Part shown: in pieces, positions 24,932 to 32,256 of the stretch | Numbering within the stretch: the first letter of the stretch is position 1 | Layout of the letters: each line of letters opens with the position of its first letter | Source of the DNA: Pseudomonas graminis | Lineage (GTDB): Bacteria; Pseudomonadota; Gammaproteobacteria; Pseudomonadales; Pseudomonadaceae | Direction of reading: 5' to 3' | NCBI RefSeq assembly: GCF_004364335.1 | Contig: NZ_SOCR01000011.1 | Coordinates: forward strand, 62,001-126,000 | DNA: 64,000 nucleotides | The notes under the pieces: model-generated | Seen by the model: the letters and a program-made list of their open reading frames with translations, nothing else | What the model was told of the DNA's origin: nothing | Database searches by the model: none | Program-made: the position numbers and the translations under genes

Positions 24932-25441
24932 TCAGCGCGCTTTCATCCGGTTACGAATAATGCCCACCGGAACCAGCACCGCAGTCAGCACAAACGCGAC
25001 CAGTGCCCACTGCGCCAGAGACAAACCGAGAACTGGCGGATATGGCGTCTCGCAGAAACCACCTACCTGAAAGCCTAGCGGAAATAGCGACGCCAGGGGC
25101 AGACCGTCGACAATCGGCTGGAGCACGTCGATGCCGCAACTCTCGGTCGGATGGGTCTGGATATACACATGACGTCCCGCCGCAACGAGCCCGCCCAGTG
25201 CGCTCAACATCACCAGCCCTTCGCAGATAGTCAGGCTCAGGCGGCCTGGCATCGCTGCGCCAACGAACGCAAACACCGCGATGAACAACAGCGCATACCG
25301 CTGCAGAATGCACAACGGGCAAGGCGCTTCTCCCAGCACCACCTGCATGTACAAGGCACCGCCGATCAACGCCAGGCAGATAATTCCCAGCACTACCAGA
25401 AACTGCTTCTCACGCCGCAAGTACAACATCGCTTCAGTCAT
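24932..25441 (-). CDS. dsbB: Disulfide bond formation protein DsbB
   Basis: DsbB reoxidises DsbA and passes electrons to quinone in the inner membrane. The 169-residue protein has four helices, the first periplasmic Cys pair in CPLC (C41, C44) and the second pair C102 (TESCGID) and C130 (GGFCETP), all intact. Arg 48 after CPLCILQR is the quinone-site arginine of the family. Pseudomonas genomes usually carry two dsbB-type genes; this one is beside cyo, which consumes the quinol DsbB makes. The ATG at 25441 or the one at 25429 may be used. Confidence 0.94.
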   Translation of the reverse strand: MTEAMLYLRREKQFLVVLGIICLALIGGALYMQVVLGEAPCPLCILQRYALLFIAVFAFVGAAMPGRLSLTICEGLVMLSALGGLVAAGRHVYIQTHPTESCGIDVLQPIVDGLPLASLFPLGFQVGGFCETPYPPVLGLSLAQWALVAFVLTAVLVPVGIIRNRMKAR

Positions 25442-25682
25442 TCACATGCCCTTTGAATTGGAGTCATCCGGATCGACGGATGTGGAGTGTTGCGGCCCGG
25501 ACGCCCCGCAAAGGCGGCGATTCTATCACCGTCATGACACCCCGTTCATGCAGGGCGATTCGCCACAGAACGCCGACGCCTCTCAGTCCACCGCCACAAC
25601 CGGCGCAATGGTGGACAGACCCGCATTACCCGAGCGTTAACATTCCAATTCAAACGCTATCGTGACCCCTTCTGTTGCCTGC

Positions 25683-25774
25683 CTATATATAGAAACGTGC
25701 GGCTTTTTGTCGCAGGGGCGGATCGCCGCACAGACCCTTTCTATATATATGTAGGGTGCGTCTAATTGTCGCAG
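25683..25774. repeat. Two-copy direct repeat, TATATATA ... TTGTCGCAG
   Basis: CTATATATAGAAACGTGCGG continuing to TTGTCGCAG (25683-25714) and CTATATATATGTAGGGTGCG continuing to TTGTCGCAG (25741-25774), start-to-start distance 58 bp. It lies immediately downstream of the hmp stop and upstream of dsbB. Function unknown. Confidence 0.6.
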
Positions 25775-25777
25775 CGA

Positions 25778-26959
25778 TTATTCCAGCGCTGAGGCAGGAC
25801 CGAAGAACTCGTAGCGCGCCTGCGCATCGGGCACACCGGCCGCCTTCAATTGACGCTTGATCGCTACCATGAAGCCTTTCGGACCCAGGAAGTAGGCGTC
25901 GACATCGCGACTCTCAGGCAACCACTGCTCCAGCCGCGTCTGATCCAGCACACCGGTCGCATGGGCCGCCGGGCTGACGCCGTCATCTTCCGAGTAGCAA
26001 TAGAAACGTTTGAGCTGAGGATGCTGACTGGCCAGGCCTTCGATCCAGTCGCGAAAGGCGTGAACCGAGCCGTTGCGCGCACAGTGGATGAAATAGATCG
26101 GCCGCTGGGTCGGCAACGCCGCTTCAAGCATGGTCAGGGTGGGCGTGATGCCGACGCCACCGCTGATGAGCACCAGCGGTTTGTCGCTCTCGGTCAGGAT
26201 GAACTCTCCAGCCGGCGGGTAGAGATTGATGCTGTCACCGACCTGCAGTTGATCGTGCAGATAGTTGGAGGCGGCTCCGCCGGGCTCGCGCTTGACGCTG
26301 ATGCGGTAATGATTGTTGCCGGCCAGCGCCGACAGCGAGTAATTGCGGCGGATCTCTTCGCCGTTCACGTGCAACTGCATGCCGATGTACTGGCCGGCGG
26401 TGAATGGCAGGATCGGCTGGCCGTCTGCCGGCGCGAAGTAGAACGAGGTGATTTCCGCGCTCTCCGGCGTCTTGGCGACCACCTTGAATTCACGCTCTCC
26501 ACGCCAGCCACCCACCGCCTGGGCTTTCTCTTGGTAGATGGCTTCTTCAGCGCCCATCAGAATGTTCGCCAGTTGCCCGTAGGCGTTGCCCCACGCGGTG
26601 ATCACTTCTGGCGTCGCTATCTCGCGCCCAAGCACCGTGCTGATGGACTCCAGCAGGCACTCGCCGACGAGCGGATAGTGCTCGGGAAGGATCTGCAGAG
26701 CCACGTGCTTGTTGATGATCTTGGCGACCAGATCGCCCAGTTGGTCCAGCTGATCGATGTGCCGCGCGTACATCAACACCCCGTTCGCCAGTGCGCGAGG
26801 CTGATCACCACTGGCCTGGTGAGCCTTGTTGAAGAGGGGTTGCACCTGCGGGTATCGGTCGAGCAGCAGTTTGTAGAAATAGGTGATCAGCGCCTCCCCG
26901 CCGCTTTCCAGCAGTGGCACTGTCGATTTAACGATGGCACGATCCGATGCAGACAACAT
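25778..26959 (-). CDS. hmp: Flavohaemoglobin / nitric oxide dioxygenase
   Basis: The enzyme oxidises NO to nitrate with oxygen and NADPH in the cytoplasm, protecting against nitrosative stress; the Pseudomonas gene is also called fhp. The 393-residue protein has a globin domain (1-140) with proximal His 85 in NKHVALQI, an FAD-binding domain with RRNYSLSAL near 205, and an NAD-binding domain with LISGGVGITPTLTMLE near 265 and the C-terminal YEFFGPA. ATG 26959 has CAGGAG 7 bp upstream; an in-frame start nine codons earlier has none. Sites fitting a NorR/FhpR activator lie upstream, so NO probably induces it. Confidence 0.96.
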   Translation of the reverse strand: MLSASDRAIVKSTVPLLESGGEALITYFYKLLLDRYPQVQPLFNKAHQASGDQPRALANGVLMYARHIDQLDQLGDLVAKIINKHVALQILPEHYPLVGECLLESISTVLGREIATPEVITAWGNAYGQLANILMGAEEAIYQEKAQAVGGWRGEREFKVVAKTPESAEITSFYFAPADGQPILPFTAGQYIGMQLHVNGEEIRRNYSLSALAGNNHYRISVKREPGGAASNYLHDQLQVGDSINLYPPAGEFILTESDKPLVLISGGVGITPTLTMLEAALPTQRPIYFIHCARNGSVHAFRDWIEGLASQHPQLKRFYCYSEDDGVSPAAHATGVLDQTRLEQWLPESRDVDAYFLGPKGFMVAIKRQLKAAGVPDAQARYEFFGPASALE

Positions 26960-27001
26960 AGAGAACTCCTGAGAAGCGATGAGCAAGCGTCACCTCGGTA
27001 G

Positions 27002-27018
27002 TTCAGGAATCGTGCCAG
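27002..27018 (-). promoter_or_regulatory. Possible sigma54 promoter of hmp
   Basis: On the minus strand TGGCACG-N4-CTGAA: a perfect -24 box and a -12 box at the correct 10-bp distance but with GA instead of GC. It lies about 45 bp before the hmp start and 40-95 bp from three activator-type sites, the layout expected for sigma54 control. Confidence 0.45.
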
Positions 27019-27057
27019 CCGTTCGAAGGCCTGAACCCAAGGGATGGGGGAGAAAGC

Positions 27058-27114
27058 GTCAATATGACCCCATCGCATGGAAGGTCAAAATGACACTTGT
27101 GCAGTCAATTTGAC
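27058..27114. promoter_or_regulatory. Three NorR/FhpR-type enhancer sites
   Basis: GTCAATATGAC (27058-27068), GTCAAAATGAC (27084-27094) and GTCAATTTGAC (27104-27114). All three fit GT-N7-AC and share GTCA-N3-TGAC, the known core bound by the NO-sensing sigma54 activators NorR and FhpR. Start spacing is 26 and 20 bp. Confidence 0.75.
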
Positions 27115-27246
27115 TGGGGTATTGACCGGCCAGCGCAACGGGAAAAACCGAAAGGGTTAAAGCCTGCCTTCCACAGGTCGATAAACCGTCATCGAAAGCT
27201 GTTGGCCGAAACCACGCGGCCAGGCAACGCATCACAGAAGGTTTAT

Positions 27247-28143
27247 ATGTCCAAGAACGTCCGCGCAGATTCACTCTCGCTTCTGCTGTTCACGTTACGC
27301 AGCGGAAAGCTGATGGCGATCAACCTGCTCAAGGTCAGTGAGATCATCCCCTGCCCTCCCCTCACGCGTTTGCCGGAATCCCACCCGCACGTGAAGGGCG
27401 TCGCCACGTTGCGCGGCAACCCGCTGTCGGTCATTGACCTGAGCCGTGCCATTGGCGAGCGTCCCTTGGTGGACCCGGATGGCGGCTGCCTGATCGTCAC
27501 CGATGTCAGCCGCTCCAAGCAGGGCCTGCATGTGCAGGCCGTCAGCAAGATCGTTCACTGCCTGACCACCGATATTCGTCCGCCGCCCTTTGGCTCCGGC
27601 AACAAGTCGTTCATCACCGGCGTGACGCAGGTGGACGGGACGCTGGTTCAGGTGCTGGACATCGAGAAGGTCATCCACGGCATCGCCCCGCCGCGGATCG
27701 TCGCCGAACGCGCCGAGCTGAGTGCCGAAGACGCCGCAGTGCTGGCCAAGGCGCGCATTCTGGTGGTCGATGACAGTCAGGTGGCGCTTCAGCAATCGGT
27801 GATCACCCTGCGCAATCTGGGGATCGAATGCCACACCGCCCGCAGTGCGCGGGAAGCCATCGATCAGTTGCTTGACCTGCAAGGCACCGCACAGCAGATC
27901 AACGTGGTGGTGTCCGACATCGAGATGTCGGAGATGGACGGCTACGCGCTCACCCGAACGCTTCGGGAAACACCGGATTTCCAGGAGCTGTACGTGTTGC
28001 TGCACACTTCACTGGACAGCGCGATGAATGCCGAGAAAGCCAGTGCTGCCGGCGCCAACGCTGTTCTGACCAAGTTCTCCTCGCCCGAGCTGACCCGATG
28101 CTTGATCGAAGCCGCCCGTACAGTCGAAGCTCAGGGAATCTGA
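27247..28143 (+). CDS. CheV-type chemotaxis coupling protein (CheW + receiver)
   Basis: CheV proteins link chemoreceptors to the kinase CheA and can be phosphorylated. The 298-residue protein has a CheW domain (about 10-150; FTLRSGKLMAINLLKVSEII, HVKGVATLRGNPLSVIDLSR) and a receiver domain (168-298) with the acidic pair D175-D176 (ILVVDDSQVA) and the phospho-acceptor D224 in VVSDIEMSEMDG. No chemoreceptor or cheA gene is nearby. ATG 27247 gives MSKNVRADSLSLLL; the longer upstream frame crosses the NorR-type sites and is rejected. Confidence 0.92.
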   Translation: MSKNVRADSLSLLLFTLRSGKLMAINLLKVSEIIPCPPLTRLPESHPHVKGVATLRGNPLSVIDLSRAIGERPLVDPDGGCLIVTDVSRSKQGLHVQAVSKIVHCLTTDIRPPPFGSGNKSFITGVTQVDGTLVQVLDIEKVIHGIAPPRIVAERAELSAEDAAVLAKARILVVDDSQVALQQSVITLRNLGIECHTARSAREAIDQLLDLQGTAQQINVVVSDIEMSEMDGYALTRTLRETPDFQELYVLLHTSLDSAMNAEKASAAGANAVLTKFSSPELTRCLIEAARTVEAQGI

Positions 28144-28646
28144 GACCCGCCGCAGGCGACGCCTCTACCGCGCATTACTGGCTAATGCGCCGCGACCTCG
28201 CCCCGGCCTTTGATGATCCGGACTGGCCCGGTGCCGTGCGTCACGTTGCACTCACCGCGCAGAACGCCTCGGCTGTCCACCAATTGCTGGTGCTGGGTCG
28301 CGAGCATGGCGGCGGTCGTGTCGCAGACTACGCCACTTGGCTGCACGCCTTCGAGACGGATCCCGAGTTCGATCAGGCGCTGTGTTTCGTTCTGGAAGAT
28401 GCTCAGGGTGTGGTGGCCGTTGCGCAATGCTGGACCAGCGCGTTCATTCGCAATCTGGTCGTTCACCCGCGCGCGCACCGTCAAGGCGTGGGCTTGGCGT
28501 TGCTGAGTCAGGCTTTCGCGGCCTTCCGTCAGCGAGGCGAAGGCCACGTCGATCTCAAGGTGATGGAAAGCAATCAGGGCGCACGCCGGCTGTATGAGCG
28601 CGCCGGTATGCAATATATTCAGCGCCACGAACTCGAACCGCGCTGA
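28098..28646 (+). CDS. GNAT family N-acetyltransferase
   Basis: A 182-residue acetyl-CoA-dependent acyltransferase of unknown substrate. The GNAT core is at about 95-175: FIRNLVVHPRAHRQGVGLAL is motif A with the R/Q-x-x-G-x-G/A type pyrophosphate loop, and VMESNQGARRLYERAGMQ is motif B. The ATG at 28098 overlaps the cheV-type gene by 46 bp; the ATG at 28185 (MRRDLAPAFDD) avoids the overlap, and neither has a strong ribosome site. Confidence 0.85.
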   Translation: MLDRSRPYSRSSGNLRPAAGDASTAHYWLMRRDLAPAFDDPDWPGAVRHVALTAQNASAVHQLLVLGREHGGGRVADYATWLHAFETDPEFDQALCFVLEDAQGVVAVAQCWTSAFIRNLVVHPRAHRQGVGLALLSQAFAAFRQRGEGHVDLKVMESNQGARRLYERAGMQYIQRHELEPR

Positions 28647-28694
28647 ATCTGCGTCGAGACGCGTCACTCCCTCACGCTATGGAGAGCCCTACCC

Positions 28695-29021
28695 ATGAAG
28701 CTGTACACCGCACTGTTGCTCGTCCTGACCGCCTGCGCTGCTGGCCAGGCCAATGCCTCCAGCCCTGATGCCTGGGCCGCCTTCAACAAAACCCTGGTCG
28801 ACAGTTGTGTCAGCGCCAGCTCCCTGAAAAACGCCAAACCTGCCGGCGCCGATGCGGCTTTCGATGACAGCGTCGGCTTCAACGCGCTGTTGATCAAAGG
28901 CCAGTACAAACAAGCGTTCATGAAAAACAAGACCGGCACCGAGCTGTGCCTCTACGACCGCAAGAACAAGAAAGCGCTGATTACCGAATGGGATAACGTC
29001 ACCACGTTGCCGAAGAAGTAA
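28695..29021 (+). CDS. Small secreted/periplasmic protein of unknown function
   Basis: A 108-residue protein with a clear signal peptide (MKLYTALLLVLTACAAGQANA, cleavage after ANA). The mature part is about 87 residues, helical and basic, with two Cys (DSCVSAS near 38 and ELCLYDRKNKK near 85) that could form a disulfide. No family recognised. GGAGAG precedes the ATG. Confidence 0.75.
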   Translation: MKLYTALLLVLTACAAGQANASSPDAWAAFNKTLVDSCVSASSLKNAKPAGADAAFDDSVGFNALLIKGQYKQAFMKNKTGTELCLYDRKNKKALITEWDNVTTLPKK

Positions 29022-29125
29022 GGCGACTTGAGCTCGGACCGTTCGCGACTTGGGGCAATCGGGCGGGATAAATCCCACAGCAACGGGCGCTTCCGGCTCC
29101 CCCCTTCCGTCTGGAGCTTGCCCGC

Positions 29126-30088
29126 ATGAAGCGCGTCGCGATCGTGCTGTTCCCCAACGTGCAGTCCCTGGACGTGGCCGGCCCACTCGACGTTTTCGCC
29201 GAAGCCAATCGTTTCCTCCCCGAGGATGATGGCTACGACATCATCACCCTTGGCGCTGCGCCCTACCCGATCATCGCATCCAACGGCATGCCATTGGGTG
29301 CGCAGTATTCACTGGCAGATGCGCCGAAGACGTTCGACATCCTGTTAATTCCCGGCGGCCCTTCGCTGCCGGACGGGGCCGAAATGCCCGCCATCACCCA
29401 CTGGTTGCGGGACGCCGTGCCCCACGCGCAACGCTACGGCTCGGTCTGCACCGGAGCATTCATCCTCGGGCACGCCGGTTTGCTGGATGGCAAGCAAGTG
29501 GCTACCCATTGGAGCCACGCTCGGCAACTCGCCGATCAGTTCCCCCACGCCAGGGTCGAGCCCGATCGCATCTATGTTCGCGACGGTGCGCTCATGACAT
29601 CGGCCGGGGTCACGGCGGGCATCGACATGGCGCTGGCATTGGTGGCGGAGGACCACGGCCCGGCGATTTCACTGGCGGTGGCCAAGCGTCTGCTGGTGGT
29701 GGCGCAGCGTCAGGGCGGGCAGTCGCAATTCAGCCCTTACCTTGCGGCGTCGGCCGATGACGATTCGCCCGTGGCCAAAGTGCAGCGCTACGTGATGGAG
29801 CACATTGGCGAGCCGTTTTCAGTGGAGCGACTGGCCGATGTGGTGGCGATGAGTCCGCGCTCTTTCGCCCGGGTGTTTGCCCGGGAGGCCAAGGTCACGC
29901 CTGCGGAGTTCGTGCAGCGCGCGCGCATCGACGCCGCCCGCCACTTGCTGGAAGGCAGCGAAATGGTGATCAAGGCGGTGGCGTACCACTGCGGATTTGG
30001 CAGCGCCGCGCGGATGCGGCTGATCTTCAGTCAGCGTCTGGGGGTGACGCCGACTCAGTACCGTGACAGTTTTCGCAAAGAGGCATGA
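29126..30088 (+). CDS. GlxA family transcriptional regulator (DJ-1/PfpI + AraC HTH)
   Basis: A 320-residue regulator with an N-terminal amidase-like DJ-1/PfpI sensor domain (about 1-185; VAIVLFPNVQSLDVAGPLDV, GSVCTGAFILGHAGLLDGKQ) and a C-terminal AraC/XylS DNA-binding domain (215-318; VERLADVVAMSPRSFARVFA and VAYHCGFGSAARMRLIFSQR). The Cys in VCTGAF is at the nucleophile-elbow position. Such regulators respond to amino acids, quaternary amines or other small molecules; the target here is unknown and it stands alone. GGAG lies about 10 bp before the ATG. Confidence 0.92.
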   Translation: MKRVAIVLFPNVQSLDVAGPLDVFAEANRFLPEDDGYDIITLGAAPYPIIASNGMPLGAQYSLADAPKTFDILLIPGGPSLPDGAEMPAITHWLRDAVPHAQRYGSVCTGAFILGHAGLLDGKQVATHWSHARQLADQFPHARVEPDRIYVRDGALMTSAGVTAGIDMALALVAEDHGPAISLAVAKRLLVVAQRQGGQSQFSPYLAASADDDSPVAKVQRYVMEHIGEPFSVERLADVVAMSPRSFARVFAREAKVTPAEFVQRARIDAARHLLEGSEMVIKAVAYHCGFGSAARMRLIFSQRLGVTPTQYRDSFRKEA

Positions 30089-30137
30089 GCACGGCGGGGG
30101 TCGGATAACCCTGCAGTGCGCGCCCGCGAAGGTGTGA

Positions 30138-30380
30138 TCAGCGCTTGCCCATCGAACGACGCGTGCCTGATGGCGCAACGCCCGGACGCTTGTCATGGTT
30201 CGATTTGCCAGAGCCTTTGTAGTGCTGCTGATCCTTCTTCGCCTGCAACAGCTCACCCGGTTTGAACGGGAAGCTGAACGCCGGAATCGCAGGTTTTGTA
30301 TCCGTCGCCGCAGCGCTGGCGTCGACCGAAGCGTGCGATTCACGAGCATCAGGAGCGGGCGTGTGTTCAGGGGTGGTCAT
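30138..30380 (-). CDS. Small basic protein of unknown function
   Basis: An 80-residue protein beginning MTTPEHTPAPDARESHAS. The N-terminal half is Ala/Ser/Thr/Pro-rich and likely disordered; then FSFPFKPGELLQAKKDQQHY and a strongly basic tail (KGSGKSNHDKRPGVAPSGTR). No domain recognised. ATG 30380 is chosen over a start at 30470 because the extra 30 residues run into the intergenic space. Confidence 0.65.
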   Translation of the reverse strand: MTTPEHTPAPDARESHASVDASAAATDTKPAIPAFSFPFKPGELLQAKKDQQHYKGSGKSNHDKRPGVAPSGTRRSMGKR

Positions 30381-30488
30381 GAAAGCTCCGGAATGGCAGA
30401 CGGTCGAGAAACGGGCGGCGCCCGAGGGCCGCGCAGCATACCTGAATCGCTGGCGGATCGCTTCTGCCAACAGACCGACTGCGCGCGC

Positions 30489-31481
30489 CTATTTGTAGAA
30501 CAGATCCACCATCACTTCCGCCGAAAACGGGCCGGCGGTCGGCGTGCTGGTTTGCCACAGCAATTCGGCGTTGAAGTCCGCCGTCTCGGAGTAATTGCCC
30601 TCCAGCAGATCGGTCAGGTGGAAGGGTTCGTGGAACGGCACGGGCGAGCCGTCGCGGGCATGGGTGATGCGAACGCCGATGCTGTCGTTGTTGACCGGCA
30701 CCAGTACGTCGCCCTTGAGTATTCCGGACACCGGCGTGATGCGCGCATTGAGGCTGAACGGTGATTCGCAGGTGCGGCTGGTCGCCAGGGCAAAGCGCTG
30801 AAAGGTGGCGACTTCTCCCACTCTTACGTTGCGGATAGCCACGTCGCCAAAATCAACGGTCTCGGGCATGACCCGCAATTCAGCGTCACAGGCGACGAAG
30901 CGCAGACCTTCAAGGTTGTTGATGACGTAGCTGAACGTGCGGTCAGGACCCGGGCTTTGCCCGCTGCTGCCGTCGAGCTGGAACATCCGATAGTCATGCA
31001 GACCGCTCGCGACGCCGGAGGGCGGGGTCGGCCCGTACTTCTGGATGAACACTGAAAACGGCAGGCTGAACGTAACGCTCGGACAGGCCGAGCTTGCGTC
31101 TGTGCAGGCCGGAGCTTGCTGCCGCGTGGGAATGCGCCCGCTGGTTTGCACGAAATCAATGCCACCCAACGTGAGTCCGGCGCGAATCCCCTGTCCGATC
31201 TGCAGGTTGTCAGGGTTCAGGTCAATGAATACATCCTCGGGGCCGCCCGGTTCGTCCCTCGCACATTCAACGGCAAGGTTCAGTCGCTCCGAGCGCCAGA
31301 CCGCGCTGCCATCGGGCAGATTCGCCGGGATGGCGACGGTGCTGCTGAGGTCCGCGCGGACCACCGACTCGCCGGCGCCCTGGGTTTTGCAGGTCAGCGC
31401 CAGTGCGCAGCCAGGCATCAACAGCATCAGCAGCGGTGTCGTCAGCAACGTCAGCCACCCTCGGATGATGGGTCTTTTCAT
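30489..31481 (-). CDS. Fimbrial tip adhesin-like protein
   Basis: Last gene of a chaperone-usher fimbrial operon. The 330-residue protein has a signal peptide (MKRPIIRGWLTLLTTPLLML ... ALAL), a Cys-containing N-terminal lectin-like region (ALTCKTQGAG), and a C-terminal pilin domain with paired Cys (VACDAELRVM, TSRTCESPF) ending in a strand SAEVMVDLFYK typical of subunits that wait for donor-strand exchange. Size about twice that of the major pilin and terminal position suggest the tip adhesin. It starts 2 bp after the second chaperone. Confidence 0.83.
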   Translation of the reverse strand: MKRPIIRGWLTLLTTPLLMLLMPGCALALTCKTQGAGESVVRADLSSTVAIPANLPDGSAVWRSERLNLAVECARDEPGGPEDVFIDLNPDNLQIGQGIRAGLTLGGIDFVQTSGRIPTRQQAPACTDASSACPSVTFSLPFSVFIQKYGPTPPSGVASGLHDYRMFQLDGSSGQSPGPDRTFSYVINNLEGLRFVACDAELRVMPETVDFGDVAIRNVRVGEVATFQRFALATSRTCESPFSLNARITPVSGILKGDVLVPVNNDSIGVRITHARDGSPVPFHEPFHLTDLLEGNYSETADFNAELLWQTSTPTAGPFSAEVMVDLFYK

Positions 31482-31482
31482 G

Positions 31483-32256
31483 TCAGCATTTCCCTATGAG
31501 TGAGTGTGAATCCGGCATGCGCAGCGGCACATTGAACGGCTGTCCTCCCTGAACCGGCGCACAGTAATCGCGCTGTCCGCCGTAATCAGTCATGGCCTTG
31601 AAGCTCAGGATTTCAGGCTCCGAACCCTTCGTGCCGAGGACAGGCAGGGTCAGTGATGCGTCCGAAAGAGGCGCCAGCAACCGCTGGTCTGCGACCTCGA
31701 CTCCATTGATGCGCAGGTCTTGCAGCGAAACGTGATACGGCGTCGGGTTGCGCACGGAAAGCCTGGCGCCAGGTGATGGAGCGCCCTGCCAGATCAGCGT
31801 TTGCGCCGCGTCCGCCGGATCGCCGGTCAGCCCCGCTGGCCGATAGAACACGTTGATGCGCTGGCGGATGGCGATGCTCAACTGCTGAGCCGCCGTGCTG
31901 CGCCGGGGGATTTCCAGCACATACAGATGCAGCATCGACTCCCGGTCCCGAGGCATGCCGACGCCTTCATAGAGCAGCCGCAAGGTCTGCTTGCCCTTGG
32001 CCGGCAGGCGCACCAGGTGCGGGGTCAACGCAAACGGAAGATCAGCGGCGCGCGTATCGCCAGATTGATCGTCCTCTCGGGGCGCATCCAGCCAGGCCTG
32101 TATCAGGGTCTCGGCATCGCTGCGGTTGCTGACCTCGATGGTCGCCTCGTTGTAGCGACCGTCGAAGATCAACCGCGTGCCTGACAGCGACACCGCGCCA
32201 TGCGCCATGCCGCTGATCACGGTCAACAAAACCCCTGACAGATAAGCGTATTTCAT
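31483..32256 (-). CDS. Periplasmic fimbrial chaperone (second copy)
   Basis: A PapD-type chaperone of 257 residues that folds pilin subunits by donor-strand complementation in the periplasm. Signal peptide MKYAYLSGVLLTVISGMAHG; first Ig domain with the conserved Arg/Lys pair positions (GTRLIFDGRYNEATIEVSNR, GKQTLRLLYEGVGMPRDRES); QLSIAIRQRINVFYRPAGL; second domain NPTPYHVSLQDLRINGVEV. ATG 32256 overlaps the intended usher stop (ATGA), so its translation is normally coupled to the usher; the usher frameshift may weaken that. Confidence 0.9.
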   Translation of the reverse strand: MKYAYLSGVLLTVISGMAHGAVSLSGTRLIFDGRYNEATIEVSNRSDAETLIQAWLDAPREDDQSGDTRAADLPFALTPHLVRLPAKGKQTLRLLYEGVGMPRDRESMLHLYVLEIPRRSTAAQQLSIAIRQRINVFYRPAGLTGDPADAAQTLIWQGAPSPGARLSVRNPTPYHVSLQDLRINGVEVADQRLLAPLSDASLTLPVLGTKGSEPEILSFKAMTDYGGQRDYCAPVQGGQPFNVPLRMPDSHSLIGKC

